A DNA stretch of 33,525 nt from an uncultured Neomegalonema sp. (GTDB lineage Bacteria > Pseudomonadota > Alphaproteobacteria > Rhodobacterales > Rhodobacteraceae), in the NCBI GenBank assembly GCA_937995735.1, contig CALKIZ010000008.1, positions 1 through 33,525 on the forward strand. The letters are read 5' to 3'. How positions within the stretch are numbered: the stretch's first letter is position 1; every line of letters begins with the position of its first letter. The translations under genes and the position numbers were made by a program. The notes below the pieces were generated by a model that was not told the origin of the DNA, did no database searches, and saw only the letters and a list, made by a program, of their open reading frames with translations. Of the stretch, positions 25,278 through 32,892 are shown one piece after another.

Positions 25278-25803
25278 ACGTCGGACTCTTCCTTTGTCGC
25301 CCAGTCAGGTTAAATTGATCCGGGCTCAACTCGCACAAACCGGAGATCTGCGCGCTATGGCGATGTTCTCGCTGGCGGTTGATGCCGAGTTAGGGGCGGA
25401 TGATATTGTATCGCTCAGCGTTGCCGATGTTTGGGAAAAGGGCAAACTTCTCAAGCGCCCGATGTTGCTATTGGGGAAGACTCAAAAGCGTGTCAGTTTT
25501 CGAATGTGTGCCTATACGCGCGATGCTTTAACGCGCTGGATTAAGACTGAGGGTAAGACTGAACATGATGTGTTGTTCACATCGGGTCGGACAGATCGCC
25601 AGCTTAATGTCGGGACTTTCCGGCGGATGGTCGAAGACTGTATCGAGGCGGCGGGGTTAAACCCGAATGATTATGGACCTCACTCTTTGCGCCGCACGCG
25701 GGCATCAATGGTGACGGGTAAAGTTGCAAATGTGAAAGCTGCAAAAACGGTTCTCGGGCATGAAAAACGCAAGCCGAGTATTCGGGATTTCGGGGATGAG
25801 TGA
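25234..25803 (+). CDS. Tyrosine recombinase-like protein lacking catalytic Arg and Tyr
   Basis: A 189-residue relative of the short 'phage integrase' proteins common in proteobacteria. The alignable framework is clear: MAMFSLAVDAELGADDIVSL (box I region), the HSLRR of box II and VLGHEKRK before the nucleophile helix. However, box I normally reads LRGxDLV and here reads LGADDIV, so the first catalytic Arg is lost; the nucleophile position normally reads VRYLG and here reads IRDFG, so the Tyr is Asp; and the protein stops soon after. HSLRR and LGH are kept. It should not recombine DNA. A GTG at 25270 is an alternative start that would shrink the overlap with the upstream gene to eight bases. 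It is either decayed or a DNA-binding derivative. Confidence 0.75.
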   Translation: MYRYGQPDPYSPVAERRTLPLSPSQVKLIRAQLAQTGDLRAMAMFSLAVDAELGADDIVSLSVADVWEKGKLLKRPMLLLGKTQKRVSFRMCAYTRDALTRWIKTEGKTEHDVLFTSGRTDRQLNVGTFRRMVEDCIEAAGLNPNDYGPHSLRRTRASMVTGKVANVKAAKTVLGHEKRKPSIRDFGDE

Positions 25804-25816
25804 TCCTGCTTGGATA

Positions 25817-25851
25817 TAAAAATGAAACCACCCCGGAACATCCCGGAGTGG
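25817..25851 (-). terminator. Rho-independent terminator of the aquaporin gene
   Basis: CCACCCCGG (25828-25836) and CCGGAGTGG (25843-25851) form a 9-bp stem with a six-base loop. On the minus strand the odd pair is G-U and the stem is followed by TTTCATTTTTAT. It lies 27 bases beyond the aquaporin stop. It may also help end the recombinase-like transcript. Confidence 0.82.
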
Positions 25852-25877
25852 CTTCGCGTCGCGTTACTCAGAACTGT

Positions 25878-26609
25878 TTACTCCGCTGCGACGTTCGCGA
25901 CCTCTGATTTATCTTGAAGAAGACCTGCACGGAACATTAGGCCCGCTGCAAATGCACCCAACATCGGTGCGACGATAAAGAGCCATAACTGTGTGATTGC
26001 CTGTCCACTCGTCGAGATGAATGCCGGTCCAATCGAGCGTGCAGGATTAACCGAAACGCCGGTCACCTGAATGCCGACAAGGTGGATGACGACGAGGGTG
26101 ATACCAATGGCCAGACCAGCCATGGCGGCAGGCGTACCAGGTGATGTCGAACCAAGGATAACAACAACAAAGAGAAAGGTTGCAACGAGTTCGAATAAGA
26201 ACGCGGATACCATTCCGTACTCGCCTAAATACCCTTCACCCCAGCCATTCTGACCAAGACCGCCAGCTGCAAGGTCATAACCGCCGCCCTTGCCTTTCAC
26301 GATTGCAAGCAGAACAATCGCACCAACGAAAGCTCCGCCGACTTGTGCAGCCCAATAGCGGATCATTTCAGGGATGCTCATACGGTTGGCGACAACAGCG
26401 GCAAAGCTGACAGCCGGGTTGATATGACATCCAGAAATCGGCCCGATGCCGTATGCCATTCCGATAAGTGCAAAACCGAAAGCAAAGCTGATACCGGCTA
26501 TGCCGATAATATCGTGCGCGCCGGCAATAACAGCTGCACCGCACCCTAGAAATACGAGCGTAAATGTGCCGATGAACTCGGCAATCATTTTACGGGTCAT
26601 ATCCATCAT
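25878..26609 (-). CDS. aqpZ: Aquaporin Z
   Basis: A 243-residue inner-membrane MIP-family channel with six membrane helices and both NPA boxes: CHINPAVSF and SVNPARSIGP. A histidine (VVIHLVG) and the arginine after the second NPA sit where the narrow, water-selective filter of AqpZ has them, so water rather than glycerol is expected. The frame is open to a TTG at 26624, but the ATG at 26609 follows GGAGGG at good spacing. The gene is monocistronic, with its own terminator and a CRP-type palindrome about 160 bases upstream. Confidence 0.93.
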   Translation of the reverse strand: MMDMTRKMIAEFIGTFTLVFLGCGAAVIAGAHDIIGIAGISFAFGFALIGMAYGIGPISGCHINPAVSFAAVVANRMSIPEMIRYWAAQVGGAFVGAIVLLAIVKGKGGGYDLAAGGLGQNGWGEGYLGEYGMVSAFLFELVATFLFVVVILGSTSPGTPAAMAGLAIGITLVVIHLVGIQVTGVSVNPARSIGPAFISTSGQAITQLWLFIVAPMLGAFAAGLMFRAGLLQDKSEVANVAAE

Positions 26610-26676
26610 AGTTCCCTCCAACAATCATAACTCAAAAAGTAATCAAGTGACCGTGGAAATATAATTCGCAAATATA

Positions 26677-26693
26677 TTGCCAGTGTTTGGCAA
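26677..26693. promoter_or_regulatory. Inverted repeat in the aqpZ promoter region
   Basis: TTGCCA (26677-26682) and TGGCAA (26688-26693) form a perfect dyad with a five-base centre, about 70-85 bases upstream of the aqpZ start. The spacing suits a repressor operator; the cognate protein is unknown. Confidence 0.3.
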
Positions 26694-26760
26694 ACTACTT
26701 TGGGTAGATTGTCGTGAACAAATAGTATATTTAATCGTGATTTAGTTTATTTGAAATATT

Positions 26761-26776
26761 TGTGAACAACTTCACA
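26761..26776. promoter_or_regulatory. Exact CRP-type binding palindrome
   Basis: The 16 bases read TGTGA-N6-TCACA, an exact match to the CRP consensus; the dyad extends to TGTGAA/TTCACA. It lies about 160 bases upstream of aqpZ. CRP/FNR-family regulators exist in alphaproteobacteria, so cyclic-nucleotide control is plausible but untested. Confidence 0.45.
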
Positions 26777-26909
26777 TTGAAATGATCGCTCTCAATATGC
26801 GACTCATGTTAATAAATAAGAAACCATGATCTGCTTCCAGCTTGAAAGCGAACAGAGTTGACGTCTATCCTAATGCGTTACGGAAAGTGATAGCGCTTTA
26901 ATGAGTATT

Positions 26910-27437
26910 TTAGATCACGCGGTAAAACTGCTTTGCGGAGGCTTCAAACTTTGCCTTAGTGAACAAAACTTCTGATGACACGTTTTGATCCCAGACCTGT
27001 CCCGAGACAATCCCGCCGCCAAGCGTCTCGACCTCACTGGTTAATGTATTGAGGAGTTCTGACGCCACGCCCATTTTTCGAAACCGCTCACCGACCGCGA
27101 TGTCATCGACATATGCAAACCAGCGATTTTCACCAAAAAATATGTCGGAGGATTTGTGGAGCTGATAGAAAATATACCCTTGCAGTTCATCTTCTTTGAA
27201 TCGGGCCAACGCAAAATGACGGCGCGGATACCTGCGTATGCGAAAGCGCTTTTTGGGCTGCAAAAAACTTTCGATATAGGCGCGCACTTTGTTTTCGCTG
27301 TCGGGACGGCAAAATATCCTCGGAAAAGCCTCGTGGTGCTGAATCTGGCCGACCTTGAATATCTCATACATCGCGTCGATATCGTCGCGCGATGGTTCAG
27401 CAATACCGTTTCGGGGCAGGCTGTTCGGGTCAGTCAT
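26910..27437 (-). CDS. GNAT family N-acetyltransferase
   Basis: A 175-residue acetyltransferase. The acetyl-CoA pyrophosphate loop is in YVDDIAVGERFRKMGVASELL (about 109-129), a normal motif A. VWDQNVSSEVLFTKAKFEASAKQFYRV follows as motif B. The N-terminal part is charged and unusual. Its start overlaps the stop of the upstream acyltransferase gene by four bases, so the two are translated together. The acceptor substrate is unknown; the pairing with a CelD/BcsL-like protein suggests envelope or polysaccharide modification. Confidence 0.82.
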   Translation of the reverse strand: MTDPNSLPRNGIAEPSRDDIDAMYEIFKVGQIQHHEAFPRIFCRPDSENKVRAYIESFLQPKKRFRIRRYPRRHFALARFKEDELQGYIFYQLHKSSDIFFGENRWFAYVDDIAVGERFRKMGVASELLNTLTSEVETLGGGIVSGQVWDQNVSSEVLFTKAKFEASAKQFYRVI

Positions 27438-28561
27438 TTATGCTTCTCTTTCGTCCAAACGGTATTTTTCATCGTCAGGTGTTTTACAAAAAATACGCTT
27501 TTGAAGATTTGCTGATGCAGGAGCGTATTTTTCGAAAAAGCTATCGTCGTGATTTTTCGAGTGTCCGGCCAAAGATCCCGTATCATTTCGTTCTTTGGCG
27601 ATGTGCAGGAATCTACATAAACGGGCATATCCGGTTTGGAATATTTTTTGAGGGTTTCATATTCCAGCAATATACCGGGCGCGTATTTACGATATTCCGC
27701 ATCATGCGCGCATTTCATACAATAGACAAAAGAGTCTTGGATCAGGTCCAATGTGTAGGCGATCGGAACACCATCAATCGACAGTCGCAAGAAGGTGAGA
27801 TTATTTTTAGCGTGGGCAGCGGATGTCATTTGACGGTAAAATTCCAGATCAATCGGGTTCTCAGCAATTGATGTTTTTTCGTCATGCTTCCAACCTGAAT
27901 CTTCGAGGCGGATAAATCCATCCAACCATTCTTCTGCACGGTCGCTTTCTGAAAATTCGTCAATCGTAATTTTCCCGAGTTTCGAAAGGTTTTTTTGACG
28001 CCGTTTTAGGTTCTTCAGGCGGCTTTTGCTGATGTGTTCAAACGCCGCTTCTTCTGAAGGACGGGGGCCAAAAATCGCAGGCCGGTCAAATTCTTCTAAT
28101 AGCAAGAGAGGGCGCCTTTCCGACTTGAATGTTGCATTCACCGCCTCCGCTATTTCACCGTCGCCGGGAAGCAGCGAAAGAATGCATAGACTGCGACTTT
28201 TTGGTGATGCATCGAGCCACTTACCGAGTCCTGCAAAAAAATCCTCCGCATAGCCATCACGGATCAATGGTGTCGCCAGAAATTGGTGATATTGAAGACA
28301 GGTTCTGTAAAAGCCGACGGGTATCTTTGCGAATCCCTTATCGGGTTGCATAATCGTTAGCCCGATTAATAAATCATCTTTGTAGATTGTAACAATGATC
28401 GGCTTTTTGGGGTACATAAGCTCAAGTGAAGCGCGGGCAAACCAAGGGAAAAGGAATGCATTTTTTTCTATCGCGTTGTGAGCAAGGTCTTCCCACGCAT
28501 CGTGAAGGCTTGATATTGTTTCAAGCGTCATTTTCACAGATGTAAAAGTTGTGCCGAACAT
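27434..28561 (-). CDS. CelD/BcsL-like acetyltransferase (FemAB-related double GNAT)
   Basis: A 375-residue protein of the acyltransferase group annotated as 'CelD/BcsL, cellulose biosynthesis' or FemAB-like. The C-terminal GNAT-like half carries SRLKNLKRRQKNLSKLG, then LRLSIDGVPIAYTLDLIQDSFVYCMKCAHDAEYRKYAPGILLEYETLK, the characteristic long-chain or polymer-acyltransfer signature with Y-x-x-Y-x-P-G. The frame is open to GTG 28633; ATGs at 28561 and 28531 are other candidates, none with a strong ribosome binding site. The hairpin at 28597-28618 would lie inside the longest version. It heads an operon with the GNAT gene and may modify surface polysaccharide or lipid. Confidence 0.75.
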   Translation of the reverse strand: MFGTTFTSVKMTLETISSLHDAWEDLAHNAIEKNAFLFPWFARASLELMYPKKPIIVTIYKDDLLIGLTIMQPDKGFAKIPVGFYRTCLQYHQFLATPLIRDGYAEDFFAGLGKWLDASPKSRSLCILSLLPGDGEIAEAVNATFKSERRPLLLLEEFDRPAIFGPRPSEEAAFEHISKSRLKNLKRRQKNLSKLGKITIDEFSESDRAEEWLDGFIRLEDSGWKHDEKTSIAENPIDLEFYRQMTSAAHAKNNLTFLRLSIDGVPIAYTLDLIQDSFVYCMKCAHDAEYRKYAPGILLEYETLKKYSKPDMPVYVDSCTSPKNEMIRDLWPDTRKITTIAFSKNTLLHQQIFKSVFFVKHLTMKNTVWTKEKHK

Positions 28562-28877
28562 ATTGTGTGTCGCCGCTCTATTGTAGAGACGTTTTGCCGG
28601 AAGATTTTTTCCTTCCGGAAGTGAAGCGCACACAGAGTGAAAGAATAAATCGAAACATCCTTAGTAAGGTTTCCGATGTATCAAACATGTCAGCGTTTCA
28701 ATTCTTGGCTTAACGTCGTCGATGAACTTCAAACCTGTTCAAGCGATTATCGTGCCATCCATCGGGGCCGCGAAGACCCGCCGTTATGGTTAATTAAACC
28801 CTAACAAATTCCCGATAATGATTGCTTTACGATTAGGATTTAAGGCCTGAAGTTTATCGTAAAAACGGGATGTAACG
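28562..28877. other. Divergent intergenic region between acyltransferase and SBP56-like genes
   Basis: It carries the leaders of two divergent genes. Items seen are a 7-bp hairpin CCGGAAG/CTTCCGG (28597-28618), the palindrome CCTTAGTAAGG near 28658, a near-consensus CtrA-type pair TTAA-N7-CTAA (28790-28804) and the leader structure at 28811-28869. I see no gene. Confidence 0.45.
28811..28869 (+). promoter_or_regulatory. Nested inverted repeat in the leader of the SBP56-like gene
   Basis: TTTACGAT (28826-28833) and ATCGTAAA (28856-28863) pair perfectly around 22 bases. Outside them CCCG (28811-28814) can pair with CGGG (28866-28869), which overlaps the ribosome binding site just before the ATG at 28878. 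A folded leader could hide the ribosome binding site; alternatively the 8-bp arms are an operator. Confidence 0.4.
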
Positions 28878-30281
28878 ATGCCTTTGGCCCGCAAAGTTGG
28901 AGTTGTTGGAGCGTTACTAATCGGGGGCGTTGCGTTGTTTGCATTTCGCCCTCCTTCTCAGAGCAATATCGCACTTGTCGGCAACCCTTCGCCATACCTC
29001 TTAATTTTCGCCGGTGACCTCGACGAAGCTGACTCCGATTTTATCAGCGTTTTTGATGTTAACCCCGATAGCAATAAACGTGGCGAGCCGTTGCACTCGA
29101 TACCGACGGGTATGAAAGGCTCCATGCCGCATCATACGGAATATTCTCCACCTCCTGTCGGTGAACCGCTGTTCATGAATGCGCATCATCACGAACTAAG
29201 CATGATGGTCGATATCTCCAACTTAGCATCACTCAAAATACAAAAAACGCTGCCTCCGCCTGCTCCGTTGCGGTTTCCTCACGATTATACCCGGACGCCG
29301 AACGGAACACGGCTCGTAGGGTTTTTGCGCGGTGAAGGAACCAGTCCTGACCCGAAAGAAGATATGGTTCCAGCCAATCATGGCGGTATCGCCGAGTATT
29401 CGAAATCGGGTGAATTGCTGAGAACTGTATCAGCGGCTGAAGAGACTATCGGAAAAGCTATTCGCCCTTACGCATTTTCTGTGTTGCCAAAAATCGACCG
29501 ATTTATCGTTACCAGCGCCCCGATGATGGAGCGTTCGTGGGCAGAGGTTCTGCAGATTTACAGCTATTCAGGGTTCGAGCTGCTCCATACGTTAAAATTT
29601 CCCACACAAGAAACAGAGCAAGTTACTGAGGGCTTTCCAACGCGAGCAACCGGGTTTGGACCGCGCGTTCTGGATGACGGTTCAGTTTTTGTTAGCACTT
29701 ATGAATGCTCGTTCTATCATCTGACTGAAATTGAAACAGCGCGTCCCAAACTTGAACTTGTTCATACGGTTGCGGAAGACGGATCAGGCCATGCCGCGAA
29801 TCATTGTGGTATACCTGTCAGAGTGAATAAATTTTGGCTTCAGCCTGTCGCTAAGAACCATTCTGTTGTTGTGTTAGATATTGAAGACCCGCAACGTCCC
29901 CGTGAAGTCTTTCGACTTAAGACACCTGATGACTTCAATCCGCATTGGCTGTCGAAAGACCCAAAATCTAACCGTTTGATCCTGGGCGCTGAACTTGGCG
30001 GGGAACAAGGCTTTTATGTTTTGCGGGTTGATGAGGATACAGGCGCACTTGATTTTGACGACGACTTCAATGCCCCAAAAGACGGTTTTCTCTTCAAGTC
30101 TAAAAGTAAGGGATATCTATCATTAGATAGAGAAGAGTGGCCGCATGGATCGACCGGCAGTGCATGGGGTCATGCTGCGTTGTTTCTCAACGGGATATAC
30201 GATCCGAATGCAAAGGATTGCGATTATGTGTTCGAAGGCGCGTGTCTGCCGCTAGAAGATCCTATGGAGGCAATAAAATGA
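28878..30281 (+). CDS. Membrane-anchored SBP56-like (selenium-binding-protein-type) beta-propeller
   Basis: A 467-residue protein with one N-terminal membrane anchor or signal (about 8-24) and a soluble beta-propeller outside the cytoplasm. It resembles the SBP56/methanethiol oxidase group: histidine-rich signatures MPHHTEY (83-89), NAHHHE (101-106), FPHD (133-136), ANHGGIAEY (166-174), NHCGIPV (308-314), FNPHW (353-357) and PHGSTGSAWGHA (422-433). In the family such histidines bind copper or another metal. Two cysteines near the C-terminus may form a disulfide. The stop overlaps the next gene's start. The substrate is unknown; assignment to methanethiol oxidase would go too far. Confidence 0.65.
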   Translation: MPLARKVGVVGALLIGGVALFAFRPPSQSNIALVGNPSPYLLIFAGDLDEADSDFISVFDVNPDSNKRGEPLHSIPTGMKGSMPHHTEYSPPPVGEPLFMNAHHHELSMMVDISNLASLKIQKTLPPPAPLRFPHDYTRTPNGTRLVGFLRGEGTSPDPKEDMVPANHGGIAEYSKSGELLRTVSAAEETIGKAIRPYAFSVLPKIDRFIVTSAPMMERSWAEVLQIYSYSGFELLHTLKFPTQETEQVTEGFPTRATGFGPRVLDDGSVFVSTYECSFYHLTEIETARPKLELVHTVAEDGSGHAANHCGIPVRVNKFWLQPVAKNHSVVVLDIEDPQRPREVFRLKTPDDFNPHWLSKDPKSNRLILGAELGGEQGFYVLRVDEDTGALDFDDDFNAPKDGFLFKSKSKGYLSLDREEWPHGSTGSAWGHAALFLNGIYDPNAKDCDYVFEGACLPLEDPMEAIK

Positions 30282-31333
30282 AACTCATACGCGCCGCCGG
30301 AAAAAATGTCATTCGCCGTCTTACCGTTCCTCCGTGGGAGTCCAATCTCATGGAGTTTAAGTACGGCGTATGGAGCGGTGTGTCGCCTTTGTTTACGGAA
30401 AGCGGGCGTCAGCTTGGTGAAGAAAACGCTCGGCCTTTTTTGTTTAACGATCATGTCCCCGCCAAAAAAATCGCCTGTAAATATGAAGGATCCCGGAACG
30501 GGCGGGAAATCAATATGTCTGCCCTGCGCATTGCGATGATAAACTACGATGCAGCATTGGAGATTACAAAGGAAGTCATCCGATACCATACCGCCGCCGT
30601 CACGCGAAAATACCCAAGCGCTGTGGGCGGGACGTGGGACTTATACATCATTGCCTTAGCAAGTATCTCCTTAATTTCATATTCTGTGAGAAAGCAACCC
30701 ACGCGAAAGCAATCAGCTATCGTCGCCGATGATCTGGCAAGTCAATATCAGTTCATCGCAGGGATCTTCATGATTTGCCGGCAAATGATTGACACTGAAG
30801 ATAGCTTGATAAGTAAAAATAACCCGATAGATGCCAAGCAGCTTTACGATTACGCGGACCAACATGAAATTTTTACATCTTTCAATGGGATGGTCTGTGC
30901 AGGAAGCACTAAGAAAATAATGGATTTCTTGGAGTTTTGTGTCGGCGAAATGAATGCAGGGATTTCAAAGGAAAGTACGGCAAATGCACAAGACACATAT
31001 GCGTCACTTGATAAAATCGTCGATAATGTTGACCAATGGTATGAGTATTCAATCTCGGCGATTGAATTGGATTGTTTTGTCAAAATTGAACGCCGGAGGC
31101 ATAAGCTGGCTAACGGGTTACTCCCTAATCAAAACCATCAGACAGTTATCGACACATACAAGCATATTTCTGATTACAGTATGTCGCTGTTGCCTGCGAG
31201 CGGAGATGCGCTTGAAAGTTCGTATGAAGCAGGCTCTCTACAGCGCCAAAATCAACTGCTCAAAATGCTCGATAGAAAGCCGCTTAAGAAGATCGACAAA
31301 AAATGCCTGAATGAGCAATACACTTACGATTAA
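30278..31333 (+). CDS. Unrecognised 351-residue protein coupled to the SBP56-like gene
   Basis: I do not recognise this protein. The frame is open from 30137, but the ATG at 30278 follows GGAGG at good spacing and overlaps the upstream stop by four bases (ATGA), so it is translationally coupled. The product is basic at both ends, largely helical, and has one mildly hydrophobic stretch (about 107-127, LYIIALASISLISYSV). There is no signal peptide and no known catalytic motif. The coupling implies a shared job with the propeller protein, perhaps as a partner or maturation factor; that is inference. Confidence 0.6.
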   Translation: MKLIRAAGKNVIRRLTVPPWESNLMEFKYGVWSGVSPLFTESGRQLGEENARPFLFNDHVPAKKIACKYEGSRNGREINMSALRIAMINYDAALEITKEVIRYHTAAVTRKYPSAVGGTWDLYIIALASISLISYSVRKQPTRKQSAIVADDLASQYQFIAGIFMICRQMIDTEDSLISKNNPIDAKQLYDYADQHEIFTSFNGMVCAGSTKKIMDFLEFCVGEMNAGISKESTANAQDTYASLDKIVDNVDQWYEYSISAIELDCFVKIERRRHKLANGLLPNQNHQTVIDTYKHISDYSMSLLPASGDALESSYEAGSLQRQNQLLKMLDRKPLKKIDKKCLNEQYTYD

Positions 31334-31378
31334 AATCTTAGCCGGACTTTTCAGAAGATATAAATGGGAAAACTGTTT

Positions 31379-31397
31379 AAGCGGGCCTACCCCGCTT
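31379..31397. terminator. Hairpin at convergent 351-aa gene/flippase junction
   Basis: AAGCGGG (31379-31385) and CCCGCTT (31391-31397) pair perfectly with a five-base loop that contains the flippase stop codon (complement of 31387-31389). Only a weak T-rich tail follows on the minus strand. It can act for both converging genes. Confidence 0.4.
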
Positions 31398-32892
31398 TGC
31401 GCCAAGCATTTGGTAGAAATCCGTGCGTCATCTTCAGAATGCGGGCTTCTGTGCTGTCGGGTTTTCCTGCAAAATACCAAAGAGAGAGCAGTGCCAGCGG
31501 ATAGACCAGCGCGCCGACTATCATGCTTGCGAATAGGTGGACAGCCGCCAGAGTTGCGCCGCCATCATATGGGATGTTCGCCTGTACTCCGCGTACAGCC
31601 AAGGCCATCGCGACACCTGCCGCCAATACGCGCGGGGTCCAAATAATGACATCAAAGCTATTCCCACCACAAAGTGACAAGGCAGAGCGCATTACTAATA
31701 TTGTGAACAGACCACCCATTGCAGACATTGCCCAAGCTGCGCCGACCAAGCCATAATGGATCGAGGCCCACCAAATCATCGGCGCGCCCAAGATCAAGGT
31801 GATAATCTGCAGGGGCGCTAACCGTTGTGGCTCACCCATAGAAACGATTAAAGGCCAGCAGAACTGAACGGATGCTCCGAATAGCCCATAAAGACAAAGT
31901 ATCCGCAATGGTGCAGCCGCGTCGGACCAATCCGGGCCGAATGCCAGCCGTATTGCCGGCTCCGCTATTAACGCTACGCCAAGTGCGAAGGGCACGGCGA
32001 ACACCATCGAGGCCCCGTAAGCGGATGCGAACTGTGTGCGCAGCTCGGGCAGATTGGACTGCAGCTTTGCAAAACCCGGCATTGTTGCGCGCCGTAAAGG
32101 TTGCGCAAAATCGTCGGAGACAAGATTGGCAAGCTCCATAGCCAGTGCATGAATTCCTAACTGTGCCAGACCGAGAGTCTTGCCCAATATCAACGCATCA
32201 CAGCGACGGTGGACAAAATCCAAGAGATTTGTCGCCAGCATCCATTTCGAGAAACCGAATAATTCCCAGAACGCTTCAAAGCTGTAACGGGGACGCATTG
32301 GGTTTAGGATATAAGATGCTGCTACCGATGCAATTGACCCAAAAACCAAACCTGCAACCAACGCGCGGTAATCCGGCCAGATTGTTAACGCAAAGCCTAT
32401 TGAGGCGATGCTGCCCCCGAGCTTACGCGCAGCCACATAAGCAAAGTCTTTTCCGAAGGTAAAATCGCGCTGAAAGTCTGCTGTGCCGATATTTGTGAAC
32501 CCAAAAATCGCAGATTGTAATGCCAAGGCCCAGGCAACATATCGTAATCTCTCATCGCCATAGAAATCGGCAAGTGGTTCCGCGCAGAGCAAGGCTAAAC
32601 CTGCAATCAGGAAACCGCGTAAAATGCCGATTGTGTATGCGGTGTCGTAGTGCTTTTTCTTGGGATTGGGGTGACGCACAATTGCGGTGTTCATCGACAG
32701 ATCGCTCATCGCTTCAAAGGCACCGATGAGGGCGGCGGTCAGACCGACAACGCCAAAATCCGCAGGTGGAAGCAAACGCGCGAGAATCATCACATTGATC
32801 AAACCCGACGCGCGCATCAGCATTCGTGCTGACAGCATCCAAATGGCACCACCCGCCATTTTGCGCGAAAGGCTTTGTTCAGGTTTGCTCAT
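31387..32892 (-). CDS. Oligosaccharide/lipopolysaccharide flippase (Wzx-type, MOP superfamily)
   Basis: A 501-residue inner-membrane protein with about 12-14 membrane segments. The N-terminal MAGGAIWMLSARMLMRASGLINVMILARLLPPADFGVVGL is the usual opening of polysaccharide-export flippases, with the conserved LLPPADFGVVGL at about 40-51. Such proteins move lipid-linked glycans across the inner membrane. No glycosyltransferase lies beside it here, so the polymer is unknown. The ATG at 32892 has no ribosome binding site of its own and overlaps the stop of a small upstream frame by ATGA, pointing to coupled translation. Its last codons lie within the 31379-31397 hairpin. Confidence 0.88.
   Translation of the reverse strand: MSKPEQSLSRKMAGGAIWMLSARMLMRASGLINVMILARLLPPADFGVVGLTAALIGAFEAMSDLSMNTAIVRHPNPKKKHYDTAYTIGILRGFLIAGLALLCAEPLADFYGDERLRYVAWALALQSAIFGFTNIGTADFQRDFTFGKDFAYVAARKLGGSIASIGFALTIWPDYRALVAGLVFGSIASVAASYILNPMRPRYSFEAFWELFGFSKWMLATNLLDFVHRRCDALILGKTLGLAQLGIHALAMELANLVSDDFAQPLRRATMPGFAKLQSNLPELRTQFASAYGASMVFAVPFALGVALIAEPAIRLAFGPDWSDAAAPLRILCLYGLFGASVQFCWPLIVSMGEPQRLAPLQIITLILGAPMIWWASIHYGLVGAAWAMSAMGGLFTILVMRSALSLCGGNSFDVIIWTPRVLAAGVAMALAVRGVQANIPYDGGATLAAVHLFASMIVGALVYPLALLSLWYFAGKPDSTEARILKMTHGFLPNAWRKAG

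Larger units (their letters stand above)
26610..26909. other. AT-rich regulatory stretch upstream of aqpZ
   Basis: No coding frame is visible on either strand. It holds the CRP-type palindrome (26761-26776), a second GTGAACAA copy (26714-26721) and an inverted repeat TTGCCA/TGGCAA (26677-26693). Its right end abuts the 3' end of the GNAT gene, so the region serves aqpZ. Confidence 0.5.

Noticed and set aside
27392-27871. Plus-strand open frame of 159 codons
   Set aside because: It is antisense to the two acyltransferase genes, has no ribosome binding site, and its residue composition is not protein-like.
28790-28804. CtrA binding site (TTAA-N7-TTAA)
   Set aside because: The second half reads CTAA rather than TTAA, and such AT-rich pairs arise easily by chance here. 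It is noted in the region entry only.
30137-30277. Upstream extension of the 351-residue protein
   Set aside because: The extension lies inside the SBP56-like gene in another frame, while the ATG at 30278 has GGAGG and an ATGA overlap.
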